Assembly (NCBI RefSeq): GCF_004011865.1 | Contig: NZ_RKLP01000006.1 | Span: 62,001 to 126,000 of the forward strand | Direction of reading: 5' to 3' | Length of the DNA: 64,000 bases | Source: Prescottella agglutinans | GTDB taxonomy: Bacteria > Actinomycetota > Actinomycetes > Mycobacteriales > Mycobacteriaceae | Shown: one piece after another, positions 52,750 through 60,583 of the stretch | How the letters are laid out: the number at the start of each line of letters is the position of its first letter | How positions within the stretch are numbered: position 1 is the stretch's first letter | The notes under the pieces: model-generated | The model's database searches: none | Told to the model about the DNA's origin: nothing | The model's input: only the letters and a program-made list of their open reading frames with translations | Program-made: the position numbers and the translations under genes

Positions 52750-53322
52750 TCAGTCGCCGTAGTACCTCGCTGCGTCCATCTCGGTGAGCAGTATCCGATC
52801 GATACTCTCCGACCGCGACGATCGCGCCCGGGTGGCGCGCTTTTCCCGGAGGGCGACAGCCAAGGCGGGCTCCTCGTCGATCCTTTGTGCCAGGCCGTAC
52901 AGGACGGCGAGGTGATGCACGCATGGGCGTCGGCGGCCGGTGCACCCGCAGGTTGCGGCGCAGTCTGGAACCTCGACCGCGACCGAAATGCCCTTGTCTC
53001 GTAGGTCCGCGACGATGGCGTCCGGGAACTCTCCCGCCGCGATCCGCCGATCGCGGGCACCGGCGCTGCTGAGGATCCTGCGCACGACCGTGACTTCTTC
53101 TCGCTGCCAGAGCGGTAGGTCGATGGCCACGGGGAACGTCCTACCGCGCGCGGCTACCTCGGCCTGGATCGCGCCGCCGCCGACCGAGGTGATCGTGACT
53201 GCTCCGCGCGCAGCCAGTGCACGAGCCTGGGGCAAAGCAGGATTCGGTGCCGACATGGCCGTCGACTCTATTGTTCGCAGCCAGGTGCGTCCCCAAGCGG
53301 TGACGCCGAATTTTGCCCCCAT
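52750..53322 (-). CDS. SWIM zinc-finger protein
   Basis: A 190-residue protein with the SWIM motif CxC...CxH, here CGC followed by PCVHH at about 125-135, which binds zinc and probably nucleic acid or protein. The start MGAKFGVTAWGRTWLRTIES is typical of small SWIM proteins encoded beside SNF2 helicases. Its ATG (53320-53322) overlaps the helicase stop by one base (TGATG), so translation is coupled and a complex is likely. The same pair occurs around helZ in mycobacteria. Confidence 0.88.
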   Translation of the reverse strand: MGAKFGVTAWGRTWLRTIESTAMSAPNPALPQARALAARGAVTITSVGGGAIQAEVAARGRTFPVAIDLPLWQREEVTVVRRILSSAGARDRRIAAGEFPDAIVADLRDKGISVAVEVPDCAATCGCTGRRRPCVHHLAVLYGLAQRIDEEPALAVALREKRATRARSSRSESIDRILLTEMDAARYYGD

Positions 53323-55193
53323 CACAGCGTTCCGATCGCATCGAGGTCGAGCATCGCGCGCAGCTCGGCGTCGGGAAGGTCCGCGAACGCGGCCTCCGAT
53401 CCGCCCGCGATCGACGCGGCAACCGCGCGTTTCGACTCGTGCATCGCTGCGATGTGATCCTCGATCGTGCCCCCGGTCACGAGGGTGTGCACGTTGACCG
53501 TCTGGCGCTGGCCTATCCGATGAGCCCGGTCGGTGGCCTGGTCCTCCACCGCCGGGTTCCACCAACGGTCGTAGTGCACGACGTGGCCGGCGCGGGTGAG
53601 GTTCAAACCGAAGCCCGCGGCACGCAGACTCAGGATCAGGACCGGCGACGCGTCGGGAGCGGACTGGAATGTCTCGACCAGCTCGTCCCGCCGTGCCGCG
53701 CTGAGCCCGCCGTGCAGAAACGGGACCGTACCCAGGCCCAGTTCCGCGGTCAGGTGCGTCGACAGCAATTCGCCCATCGTGCGGTACTGGGTGAACACCA
53801 GCGCGTGGCCTCCTTCCTCGACCATCTCGGCAAGCATTTCCGTTGCGCGGTCGAACTTGCCGGACCTTCCCGACAAACGGTTGCCGTCCGGATTCAGCTG
53901 TGCAGGATGGTTGCAGACCTGTTTGAGTGTCGTCAGCAGAGCCAGCACGTTGCCGCGTCGGGTGATTCCGGTGCCGAGGCCGGACGAGAAGGCGGTTTCC
54001 ACAGCTGCGCGGTAGAGCCGGGTCTGCTCGTCCGTCAGCGTGCACACGGTCGTCGAGTGCAGCTTCGGGGGAAGGTCCGTCGCGACGTCAGCCTTGGTGC
54101 GGCGCAACACGTACGGGCCGATTACCGCGGAGAGTCGCGCCGCGGCCGAGGTCGACCGCCCTGACTCGATCGGGGTTGCGAACCGTTGCCGGAACCGGGC
54201 GCGGGTGCCGAGAACGCTGGGATTGGTGACGTGTAGGAGCGACCACAGTTCCTCGAGTCGGTTTTCGACCGGGGTACCGGTCATCGCAACCTTGAGCCTC
54301 GCCGGCAGCCCGGCGGCAGCCTTGGCCCCCAGCGAGCTGGGGTTCTTGATCTGTTGCGCCTCGTCGAAGACCACCGCGTCCCAGTTCGCGTCAGCGAGTG
54401 CGTGTGCGTCGAAACGCAATACGCTGTAGCTCGTGAGGACCACACTGCCGACGCCGAGATCCGTTGGCAGAGAGCGGTTCGGGCCATGGTGGACTGTCAC
54501 GCGGAGGTCGGGGGCGAACCGGCCGAGTTCGCGGCGCCAGTTGCCGATGACGGAGGTCGGGCATACCACCAGGTGCGGTCCCGCGGAGGCGCGGATGGCG
54601 AGCAGCGAGATCGCCTGCAGCGTCTTCCCCAGTCCCATCTCGTCGGCGAGCACGCCGCCACCCTCGCCGGCCAACGCCCTGAGCCAGGCCACCCCGAGAA
54701 TCTGGTAGGGGCGCAGTGTCGCCCGGAGGCCCGCGGTCCGCAGGTGTTCCGTCAGCGTGACCAGTGCGGCGAACCTGCGCAGCGCCGCTTCCGGAGTGTC
54801 GATGGAGGTCTCGTCCCCGTCCAGCGCGGCGTGCGCCGCGGCGGGCATCGTCGCGGCTAGGCCGGCGAACTCGGCGGCGTCCTCCGGCAGCTGCGCCGCC
54901 GTCCGCCAGGACCACACCGACGCCCCGATGCCGCCGGAATGCCGTTCGGGGCGCAGATCGCGCAGCCCCGGAAGCGCCGCGGCCAGTTCGACCGTCCGAG
55001 TCCGCACGGTTCGCGGCGCGAGGGTCGTTGCATCGACCGGAACCGCGAGTCGGACGTCCGCGGCACTGCCAACTGGAATGCCGTGGGCGGTCAGTGCCGC
55101 CTCGATGTCGTCGACGCCCCACCATGCCAGGGAAGCCTGCGCGGGTAAGAAGGTGGCCTGCAGAACTCCGGGATTCGGGTACGACTCGTCCAT
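53322..55193 (-). CDS. SNF2-family DEAD/DEAH-box helicase (HelZ-like)
   Basis: A 623-residue SNF2 ATPase. Walker A DEMGLGKT is at 184-191, the Walker B box is DEAQ in VVFDEAQQIKN (about 285), and MTGTPVENRLEELWSLLHVT follows. The C-terminal helicase half has FTQYRTMGELLSTHL, then VLILSLRAAGFGLNLTRAGH and the arginine-finger motif QATDRAHRIGQ. The N-terminal 150 residues form the SNF2-associated domain, shorter than in mycobacterial HelZ (about 1000 aa). Role is probably DNA translocation or repair; not proven. ATG at 55193 is preferred to an upstream start at 55376 that adds 61 low-complexity residues. Coupled to the SWIM gene. Confidence 0.92.
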   Translation of the reverse strand: MDESYPNPGVLQATFLPAQASLAWWGVDDIEAALTAHGIPVGSAADVRLAVPVDATTLAPRTVRTRTVELAAALPGLRDLRPERHSGGIGASVWSWRTAAQLPEDAAEFAGLAATMPAAAHAALDGDETSIDTPEAALRRFAALVTLTEHLRTAGLRATLRPYQILGVAWLRALAGEGGGVLADEMGLGKTLQAISLLAIRASAGPHLVVCPTSVIGNWRRELGRFAPDLRVTVHHGPNRSLPTDLGVGSVVLTSYSVLRFDAHALADANWDAVVFDEAQQIKNPSSLGAKAAAGLPARLKVAMTGTPVENRLEELWSLLHVTNPSVLGTRARFRQRFATPIESGRSTSAAARLSAVIGPYVLRRTKADVATDLPPKLHSTTVCTLTDEQTRLYRAAVETAFSSGLGTGITRRGNVLALLTTLKQVCNHPAQLNPDGNRLSGRSGKFDRATEMLAEMVEEGGHALVFTQYRTMGELLSTHLTAELGLGTVPFLHGGLSAARRDELVETFQSAPDASPVLILSLRAAGFGLNLTRAGHVVHYDRWWNPAVEDQATDRAHRIGQRQTVNVHTLVTGGTIEDHIAAMHESKRAVAASIAGGSEAAFADLPDAELRAMLDLDAIGTL

Positions 55194-55624
55194 GTCCGCC
55201 GAGGGTAGCGGTGCACGCGTCCTCCGCGTCAATGAAGTCGGCGTCGAAATACGCAGTTCAGGTGTGGTTTTCCCGACATTGACGGTGGTCGGTCCGCCTG
55301 CCCTTCGTCCGCCGCGTCGAAGACAGACCGGGTGCGCCAACAGTTTCCCGATGATTCGATGCGTCGGCATCTTCAAGTACTGAAAGTCACGGAGATCGCT
55401 GCCACGTCGAATGATTCGCTTGACCGGCCGGACCTACGAGAACGAGATTGCCACGCAGCCCTCTCCGCTGGTTCGCGACCAGGTCTGCATTGCTGAGTGT
55501 GTGCTAATTGTCCTGCAGTGCAAGCTGATCCGCGGTTCTTTGTCCTTGCGCGATCTCGATTCGTGGATGGTTCGCCATCGGAAATCCGATCGCGTGTGCG
55601 GCGGACATGGCCCATCATGTCGGC
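55194..55624. other. Stretch without a convincing gene
   Basis: About 430 bases between the divergent helicase and isochorismatase genes. Open frames have poor codon character and no ribosome site. It should hold both promoters. Confidence 0.4.
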
Positions 55625-56455
55625 ATGGCAACGTTCGATGTACGCGTCGAGGACTACGACTCGGGGGATCTCGTCGCGATGGCTGCGGGACCGGAATGGG
55701 CGCTGGACCCGACGCGCGCGGCGTTGTTGGTCCACGACCTCCAGCCGTACTACCTCGACGTGCTCGCCGCCGGCGTCCGCACCCGCCTGGGCGCCCAGGT
55801 CGAGCGAGTCGTGGACTGGGCCGCGGCGCACGAAGTGCCGGTGATCGGAAGCGGGCCGCGTCCGGCCTCGATACTCGCACAGCGAGGACTGCTCGGGCAG
55901 CTGTGGGGACTCGGCCCAACCCGTGATCAGGCCACCGCGATGGCTTTGCGGGGGCTCGAGGGCGACCACGTGAGGTGGATACGTAAGCGAAGCTACAGTG
56001 CGTTCTTCGCCACGGACCTGGCAGAGGAGCTTCGACGCCTCGGTCGCGATCAACTTGTCGTCGTCGGAGTTTTCGCGACGGCGGGGGTGCTGGCCACCAC
56101 CTACGACGCCTTCGCTCGAGACGTCGAGTGCTTCGTGCCGATCGAGGCCACAGCGGATTACACCAAGGAGCTGCACGCCACTGCGCTCACTTTGATCTCG
56201 GCACTCACGGGGCGGGTGACCACCGTCTCGCAGATTGTCGACACGGATCAGTCAGACGAAGCATCCCACGCACCCTTGCTCGACCATGAGCTCGCCGGCG
56301 AGCGTGAGCAGCCTCGAGGCTGCCTGTCCAGCAGGTGCTCTGAAATCGACTGGGCGGGACACCCGGACCACCGTCTGAGGCGTGAGTCACAATCCGGGCA
56401 ATCGGCCCGAACCGTACAAATTGCCTGTCGTCCCCGGATCGGTGATGCTGTATAG
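55625..56455 (+). CDS. Isochorismatase-family hydrolase, PhzD-like (Cys-less), with a 70-aa tail
   Basis: The core (residues 1-207) is the isochorismatase fold. Asp38 (LVHDLQPYY) and Lys121 (RKRSYSAFF) align with the PhzD catalytic Asp38 and Lys122. The usual cysteine site reads GVFATAGVL, as in PhzD, so an acid-base vinyl-ether hydrolase rather than a cysteine hydrolase is expected; the substrate may be isochorismate or aminodeoxyisochorismate. Residues 208-276 are an odd Ser/Arg/Gln tail without fold-like character, probably readthrough past a lost stop. ATG 55625 is chosen because it restores PhzD numbering; an ATG at 55607 is possible. No phenazine genes are nearby. Confidence 0.82.
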   Translation: MATFDVRVEDYDSGDLVAMAAGPEWALDPTRAALLVHDLQPYYLDVLAAGVRTRLGAQVERVVDWAAAHEVPVIGSGPRPASILAQRGLLGQLWGLGPTRDQATAMALRGLEGDHVRWIRKRSYSAFFATDLAEELRRLGRDQLVVVGVFATAGVLATTYDAFARDVECFVPIEATADYTKELHATALTLISALTGRVTTVSQIVDTDQSDEASHAPLLDHELAGEREQPRGCLSSRCSEIDWAGHPDHRLRRESQSGQSARTVQIACRPRIGDAV

Positions 56456-56491
56456 CGGTAACCGGTTGGTCGCGAAAGGTCTGATTTCCTC

Positions 56492-57763
56492 ATGTCTACC
56501 GTAGCCGCCCCCGTCGGCGTCTCCAGTGTCGTGCGCTCCGCAATCGCGGGCGCCGACGAGGCCGGCGGAGCGAAGGTGGCGACGCTGAATTCGTCTCGGC
56601 TGTCCGCGGACTCGCTGCCGATCATCCGGGCGACGTTGCCGGTGGTGGGGGAGCGCCTCGGGGAGATCAGTGAGGTGCTCTACCGTCACCTGTTCGACGG
56701 TCTGCCCTCGTTCGCATCCGATCTGTTCAATCGGTCGAACCAGGAGAACGGGGAACAGCAGAAGGCCTTGGCCGGGTCGATCGCGGCGTTCGCCACCCTG
56801 CTGGTCACCGAGGACGCGACGCCGGTGGACCGGGTGATGTCGCGGATCGCGGCCAAGCATGCGTCTGTGGGGATCGTGCGGGCCCACTACGACCTCGTGC
56901 ACCGGGCGCTGTTCAGGGCCATCGCCGACGTGCTGGGGGACGTGGTGACTCCCGAGGTCGCCGCGGCCTGGGACGAGGTGTACTGGTTGATGGCCGACTC
57001 GCTGATCGCGCAGGAGGCGTCGGTCTACGGCACGGTGGGGGTCCCCGCTGGTCGCGTGTGGCATGTGCTCACGGTTGTCGGCCGACGTGAGGTCGCGCCC
57101 GGGGTGTGGACCTTCACGCTGGCCGGCGGCGAAGGCACGCCGATGACGAACTACGCAGCTGGTCAGTATGTTTCAGTTGCGATGATCGACGAGAACGGTG
57201 CCCGTCAGATCCGTCAGTACACGGTGATGTCGGGCGATGCGCCGGACACGTGGGAGATCACGGTCGAGCCGATGCCGGGAGGCCTGGTGTCGAACCGGCT
57301 GATCGCCGTCGCCGAGATCGGGTATCCGCTGGTGGTATCGATTCCCGCCGGGGCGGCGTATCCGGTCCCGAGCGACAATCCGGTTGTGCTCGGCTCGTCC
57401 GGCGTCGGATCCGCTCTGACCGTCGCCATCCTGCAGCAGATGATCAGCGTGGGGGAGACGCGTCCGGTCTACGTGGTGCACGTCGACCAGGATGAGGTCT
57501 CGTTCGCCCACCGGAGTCGAATCCGCGACCTCCTCGAGGCGTACCCGGGGGAATCCTCGCTGGAGACCTACTACGTGCAGGATCCCGAGCAAGCGGTGTC
57601 CCTGCTGCGTGACCGCGAGTGGTACGCGGGCGCCGAGGTGTACCTCTGCGGCTCGCCTCGATTCATGCGTCAGGTTCGCAGGGTCGCCGTGGTCAAGGGC
57701 ATCGCCCCGGAGAACATCCACTACGAGGTGTTCACGCCGGATTCCTGGCTCGGCTTCGACTGA
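56492..57763 (+). CDS. hmp: Flavohemoglobin (nitric oxide dioxygenase)
   Basis: A 423-residue globin-reductase fusion that converts NO and O2 to nitrate. Globin domain about 35-175 with the proximal His123 in AAKHASVGI and Tyr64 (EVLYRHLF) in the distal B10 position. FAD domain about 180-290 with RQYTVMSG, and NAD domain to the end with the glycine-rich GSSGVGSALTVAI (about 308) and the closing YEVFTPDSW. An N-terminal extension of about 35 residues precedes the globin. Protects against nitrosative stress. No NsrR site was recognised upstream. Confidence 0.93.
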   Translation: MSTVAAPVGVSSVVRSAIAGADEAGGAKVATLNSSRLSADSLPIIRATLPVVGERLGEISEVLYRHLFDGLPSFASDLFNRSNQENGEQQKALAGSIAAFATLLVTEDATPVDRVMSRIAAKHASVGIVRAHYDLVHRALFRAIADVLGDVVTPEVAAAWDEVYWLMADSLIAQEASVYGTVGVPAGRVWHVLTVVGRREVAPGVWTFTLAGGEGTPMTNYAAGQYVSVAMIDENGARQIRQYTVMSGDAPDTWEITVEPMPGGLVSNRLIAVAEIGYPLVVSIPAGAAYPVPSDNPVVLGSSGVGSALTVAILQQMISVGETRPVYVVHVDQDEVSFAHRSRIRDLLEAYPGESSLETYYVQDPEQAVSLLRDREWYAGAEVYLCGSPRFMRQVRRVAVVKGIAPENIHYEVFTPDSWLGFD

Positions 57764-57834
57764 CCGCGGTAGCGGTCAAACGTCCGTTGGACCCAATCGC
57801 TCTGAGTGAGTTCCGCTCTCACGCCTCGCGCGAT

Positions 57835-57851
57835 TACTACGGTCTGTAGTA
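57835..57851. promoter_or_regulatory. Dyad tactac-N5-gtagta before the 42-aa peptide gene
   Basis: Perfect 6-base inverted arms (57835-57840 and 57846-57851) about 50 bases before the peptide gene start. A regulator site or part of the promoter; the regulator family is not identified. Confidence 0.5.
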
Positions 57852-57899
57852 CATTTCTGCATGCGCAACCGCGCAACGACATTCGGATGAGGAGTAGTA

Positions 57900-58028
57900 A
57901 TGGGTTCTTCTGAGGCAGACCTCGCGTTGATCAAGCAGATTCAGCCTGTCGTGAGTGGCATCGGCGGCGTGCTCGCGGGTGTCGGAGCACTGCTCGGCCT
58001 GATCGGTGCGCTCGCCACCTTCAGCTGA
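57900..58028 (+). CDS. 42-residue hydrophobic peptide, function unknown
   Basis: A short gene with strong expression signals: GGATGAGGAG is directly upstream of the ATG at 57900, the stop is at 58026-58028 and an 8-bp hairpin follows. The product begins MGSSEADLALIKQIQPVVSG and continues with a Gly/Leu/Ala-rich helix (IGGVLAGVGALLGLIGALAT) to FS. There is no charged residue after about residue 12. No signal peptidase site. Small wall-channel peptides (PorA/PorH) of corynebacteria and surfactant-like peptides have similar size and amphipathicity, but no family was recognised. It is isolated between the flavohemoglobin and treY genes. Confidence 0.7.
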   Translation: MGSSEADLALIKQIQPVVSGIGGVLAGVGALLGLIGALATFS

Positions 58029-58064
58029 GAAGGAAGCTGCTCACGTCTGAGCTGAAGTAGTAGC

Positions 58065-58084
58065 GCGCCCCGTCGTCGGGGCGC
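58065..58084 (+). terminator. Hairpin terminator after the peptide gene
   Basis: Perfect 8-bp stem gcgccccg/cggggcgc (58065-58072 with 58077-58084) with loop TCGT, 37 bases past the peptide stop. It can also serve the convergent treY transcript. Confidence 0.7.
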
Positions 58085-58201
58085 AGGGGTCGCTGAAGGT
58101 CGTTGCCACACCCGCTGGTCGGGTACGGCAACGGCCTTCAGTGCTGTCCGCGCCACGATAGCGTCCGGGGCCGGCAGGAAGACGGTGAAGGCCCCGACCC
58201 G

Positions 58202-60583
58202 TCACGGCCGGTCCAGTCGGACCAGCAGCGCCACGGGCAGCCGGCCGAACACCTTGGACAGCGGCGCGGCGCCGGCGTAGAGCTCACCGGTGAGTCGGTC
58301 GAACCAGCTGCCGTTGGGGAGTGCCACGCTGGAACTCTCCCAACCGCTTTCGCCGAGGCGAACGCTGTGGCGGGTGGCGAGCGCGATGACGTCGGACGCT
58401 TCGCCGGCCGGGCCGCGGGCGAATCCCACGAGGTGCTCGGCCGTCGGGCCGACGCCGAACACCGGACGGTAGTGGCCGCCGACGAAGCTGTCGGGCCGGT
58501 CGCGGCGCAGGCGCAGGGCGGCGCGGGTCAGGTGCATCTTCGCGGCGCCGGAGGCATCGATCGGTGGTGTCTCCACGCCCGGGGTGTCCATCGACTTCAG
58601 CAGGGCGCGCCGCACCTCGTGGTCGACGGGGCGACGGTTGTCCGGGTCGACCAGCGAGTCTTCCCACAGTTCGGTGCCCTGGTAGACGTCGGGGATGCCG
58701 GGCCCGCACAGCTGCAGCAGCTTCTGCCCCAGCGAGTCCGACCAACCGTGCGGCGCGAGTTGCCGCGCGACCAGGCCGATGCTGCGGCCGACGGGGCCGT
58801 CGACGATGCGGTCGATCCACGCGTGCAGGGCGTGCTCGAAGTGCGCGTCGATCTCGGTCCAGGACGTCCTCGTCCCGGATTCGCGGGCCGCCTTCTCGGC
58901 GAACCGGTGCAACCGGTCGCGGAGGTCCGGGACGGCGGCGGGGTCCCGCCCGTCGACCGGCCAGATGCCGAACATGTTCTGCCACAGGAACAGCCCGATC
59001 ACCCCGTCCGGGCTGGGGGCGGACATCTCCCAGTCGGCGACGCACCGCACCCACAGCTCCGGAACCTGCGAGAGCACGCCGATCCGGGCCCGGACGTCCT
59101 CGCCGCGCTTGGTGTCGTGCGTCGACAGGGCCGTCATCGTCCGCGGCCACAGCCGGGCCCGGTCGGCGGCCCGCAGGTGGAACTCGGCGATCGAATGCCC
59201 GAAACGTCCTGGATCGCCGCCCACCTCCTGCAGCGACACCAGTCGCGCGGTGCGGTAGAACAGGCAGTCCTCGACGGCCTTGGCGGTGACCGCGCCGCAC
59301 ACCTGCTGGAAGCGTGTGTGCGACTCGCTCCCGGTGACGAGGGCGCCGGCGAGCGTGGTCAACGCGGACCGCCACTCCGGGTGCCGGTCGAGGGTGTCGG
59401 CGATCAGGCGGGGGAGCGTGCGGGTCAGCGGGGCGTAGTCGGTCCGGTACGCCGGTGCGGTCGCCAGCACCTCGACGAGCGCGTCGCGCAGCAGGTCCGG
59501 GTTGCAGAAGGTCGGCGAATCGCGCAGGACCGCCCGGGCGAGGCGGCGCAGTTCGGGTGCCAGGTCGCTGCGTGCGGCGCGGCGGCGCAGCTCGGTCCCG
59601 TTGTCCCGCAACCACGTCGCGTCCCCCGGGGCCCCCGCGCGGCCGGCGAGTTCGGTGAGCACCGGCGCGCCGTCGGGGTCGAGGAAGACGCCGCCGTACT
59701 CGGCCAGCGCGTCGTACCCGGTGGTGCCGTCGATCGGCAGCGTCGGATCCAACGGCTCGTCCGGGGCCAGGATCTTCTCGGCCACCAGCCAGCGGTCGGG
59801 GCCGATCACCTCCCGCAGGTTCCGGAAGTATCCGGCGGGATCGCTCAGGCCGTCCGGGTGATCCACCCGGACACCGTCGACAAGTCCGTCACGCACCCAC
59901 GACGCGAACTGGTGGTGGGTGGTGTCGAACACGCGCGGGTCCTCCTGGCGCACCGCGGCCAGGTCGTTGATCGCGAAGAACCGGCGATACCCCACGGCGC
60001 CGTCCCGCCAGCCCACCAGCCGATACGCCTGCCGATCGTGGACCTCGCGGGGTTCGCCCTCGTCGGTGCCCGGCGCGATCGGGAACCGGGCGTCGCCGAG
60101 GGCGAGCAGCGGGGTGCCGTTGCTGCGATCGATCCGCAGACCGTTCAGATCGGACGCGTCCTCCAGGACGGGCAGTGCGATGCGACCGTCCGAACCGTTG
60201 TCCTCGCGCCAGTCGATGTCGAAGAACCGCGCGAACGGCGACCGGCGGCCGTGCATCAGAACATCCCACCACCAGCGGTTCTCCTGGGGGTGGGCGATAC
60301 CGAGGTGGTTGGGGACGAGGTCGACGATCAGGCCCATGCCGCGCTCGCTCAACTCGGCCGAGAGCGCGACCAGGGCGGCGCGCCCACCCAGTGCGGACGA
60401 GACCGTGGTGGGGTCGGTGACGTCGTAGCCGTGAGTGGATCCCGCCGTCGCCGTCAGGATGGGCGACAGGTACAGGTGGGAGACGCCGAGTCGGTCCAGA
60501 TAGTCCGCGAGACGGCGGGCGTCGTCGAGGGTGAACGAATCACCCCGTAGTTGGAGTCGGTACGTCGCGGTGACCGGTCTCAT
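58202..60583 (-). CDS. treY: Maltooligosyltrehalose synthase
   Basis: A 793-residue GH13 intramolecular transglucosylase that turns the reducing end of maltodextrins into a trehalose unit. The start TATYRLQLRGDSFTLDDARR is diagnostic for TreY. Conserved sites are LSPILTATAGSTHGYDV, LIVDLVPNHLG, the nucleophile Asp in GVRVDHPDGL (about 230) and the acid Glu in LVAEKILAPDE (about 257), with LSTHDTKRGEDVRARI. It follows glgX with a 4-base ATGA overlap and so is translationally coupled. The product goes to TreZ, encoded some 20 kb away. Confidence 0.96.
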   Translation of the reverse strand: MRPVTATYRLQLRGDSFTLDDARRLADYLDRLGVSHLYLSPILTATAGSTHGYDVTDPTTVSSALGGRAALVALSAELSERGMGLIVDLVPNHLGIAHPQENRWWWDVLMHGRRSPFARFFDIDWREDNGSDGRIALPVLEDASDLNGLRIDRSNGTPLLALGDARFPIAPGTDEGEPREVHDRQAYRLVGWRDGAVGYRRFFAINDLAAVRQEDPRVFDTTHHQFASWVRDGLVDGVRVDHPDGLSDPAGYFRNLREVIGPDRWLVAEKILAPDEPLDPTLPIDGTTGYDALAEYGGVFLDPDGAPVLTELAGRAGAPGDATWLRDNGTELRRRAARSDLAPELRRLARAVLRDSPTFCNPDLLRDALVEVLATAPAYRTDYAPLTRTLPRLIADTLDRHPEWRSALTTLAGALVTGSESHTRFQQVCGAVTAKAVEDCLFYRTARLVSLQEVGGDPGRFGHSIAEFHLRAADRARLWPRTMTALSTHDTKRGEDVRARIGVLSQVPELWVRCVADWEMSAPSPDGVIGLFLWQNMFGIWPVDGRDPAAVPDLRDRLHRFAEKAARESGTRTSWTEIDAHFEHALHAWIDRIVDGPVGRSIGLVARQLAPHGWSDSLGQKLLQLCGPGIPDVYQGTELWEDSLVDPDNRRPVDHEVRRALLKSMDTPGVETPPIDASGAAKMHLTRAALRLRRDRPDSFVGGHYRPVFGVGPTAEHLVGFARGPAGEASDVIALATRHSVRLGESGWESSSVALPNGSWFDRLTGELYAGAAPLSKVFGRLPVALLVRLDRP

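Noticed and set aside
58103-60550. A plus-strand open frame opposite treY
   Set aside because: Low-complexity Arg/Val/Gly translation; TreY on the minus strand is complete with catalytic residues.
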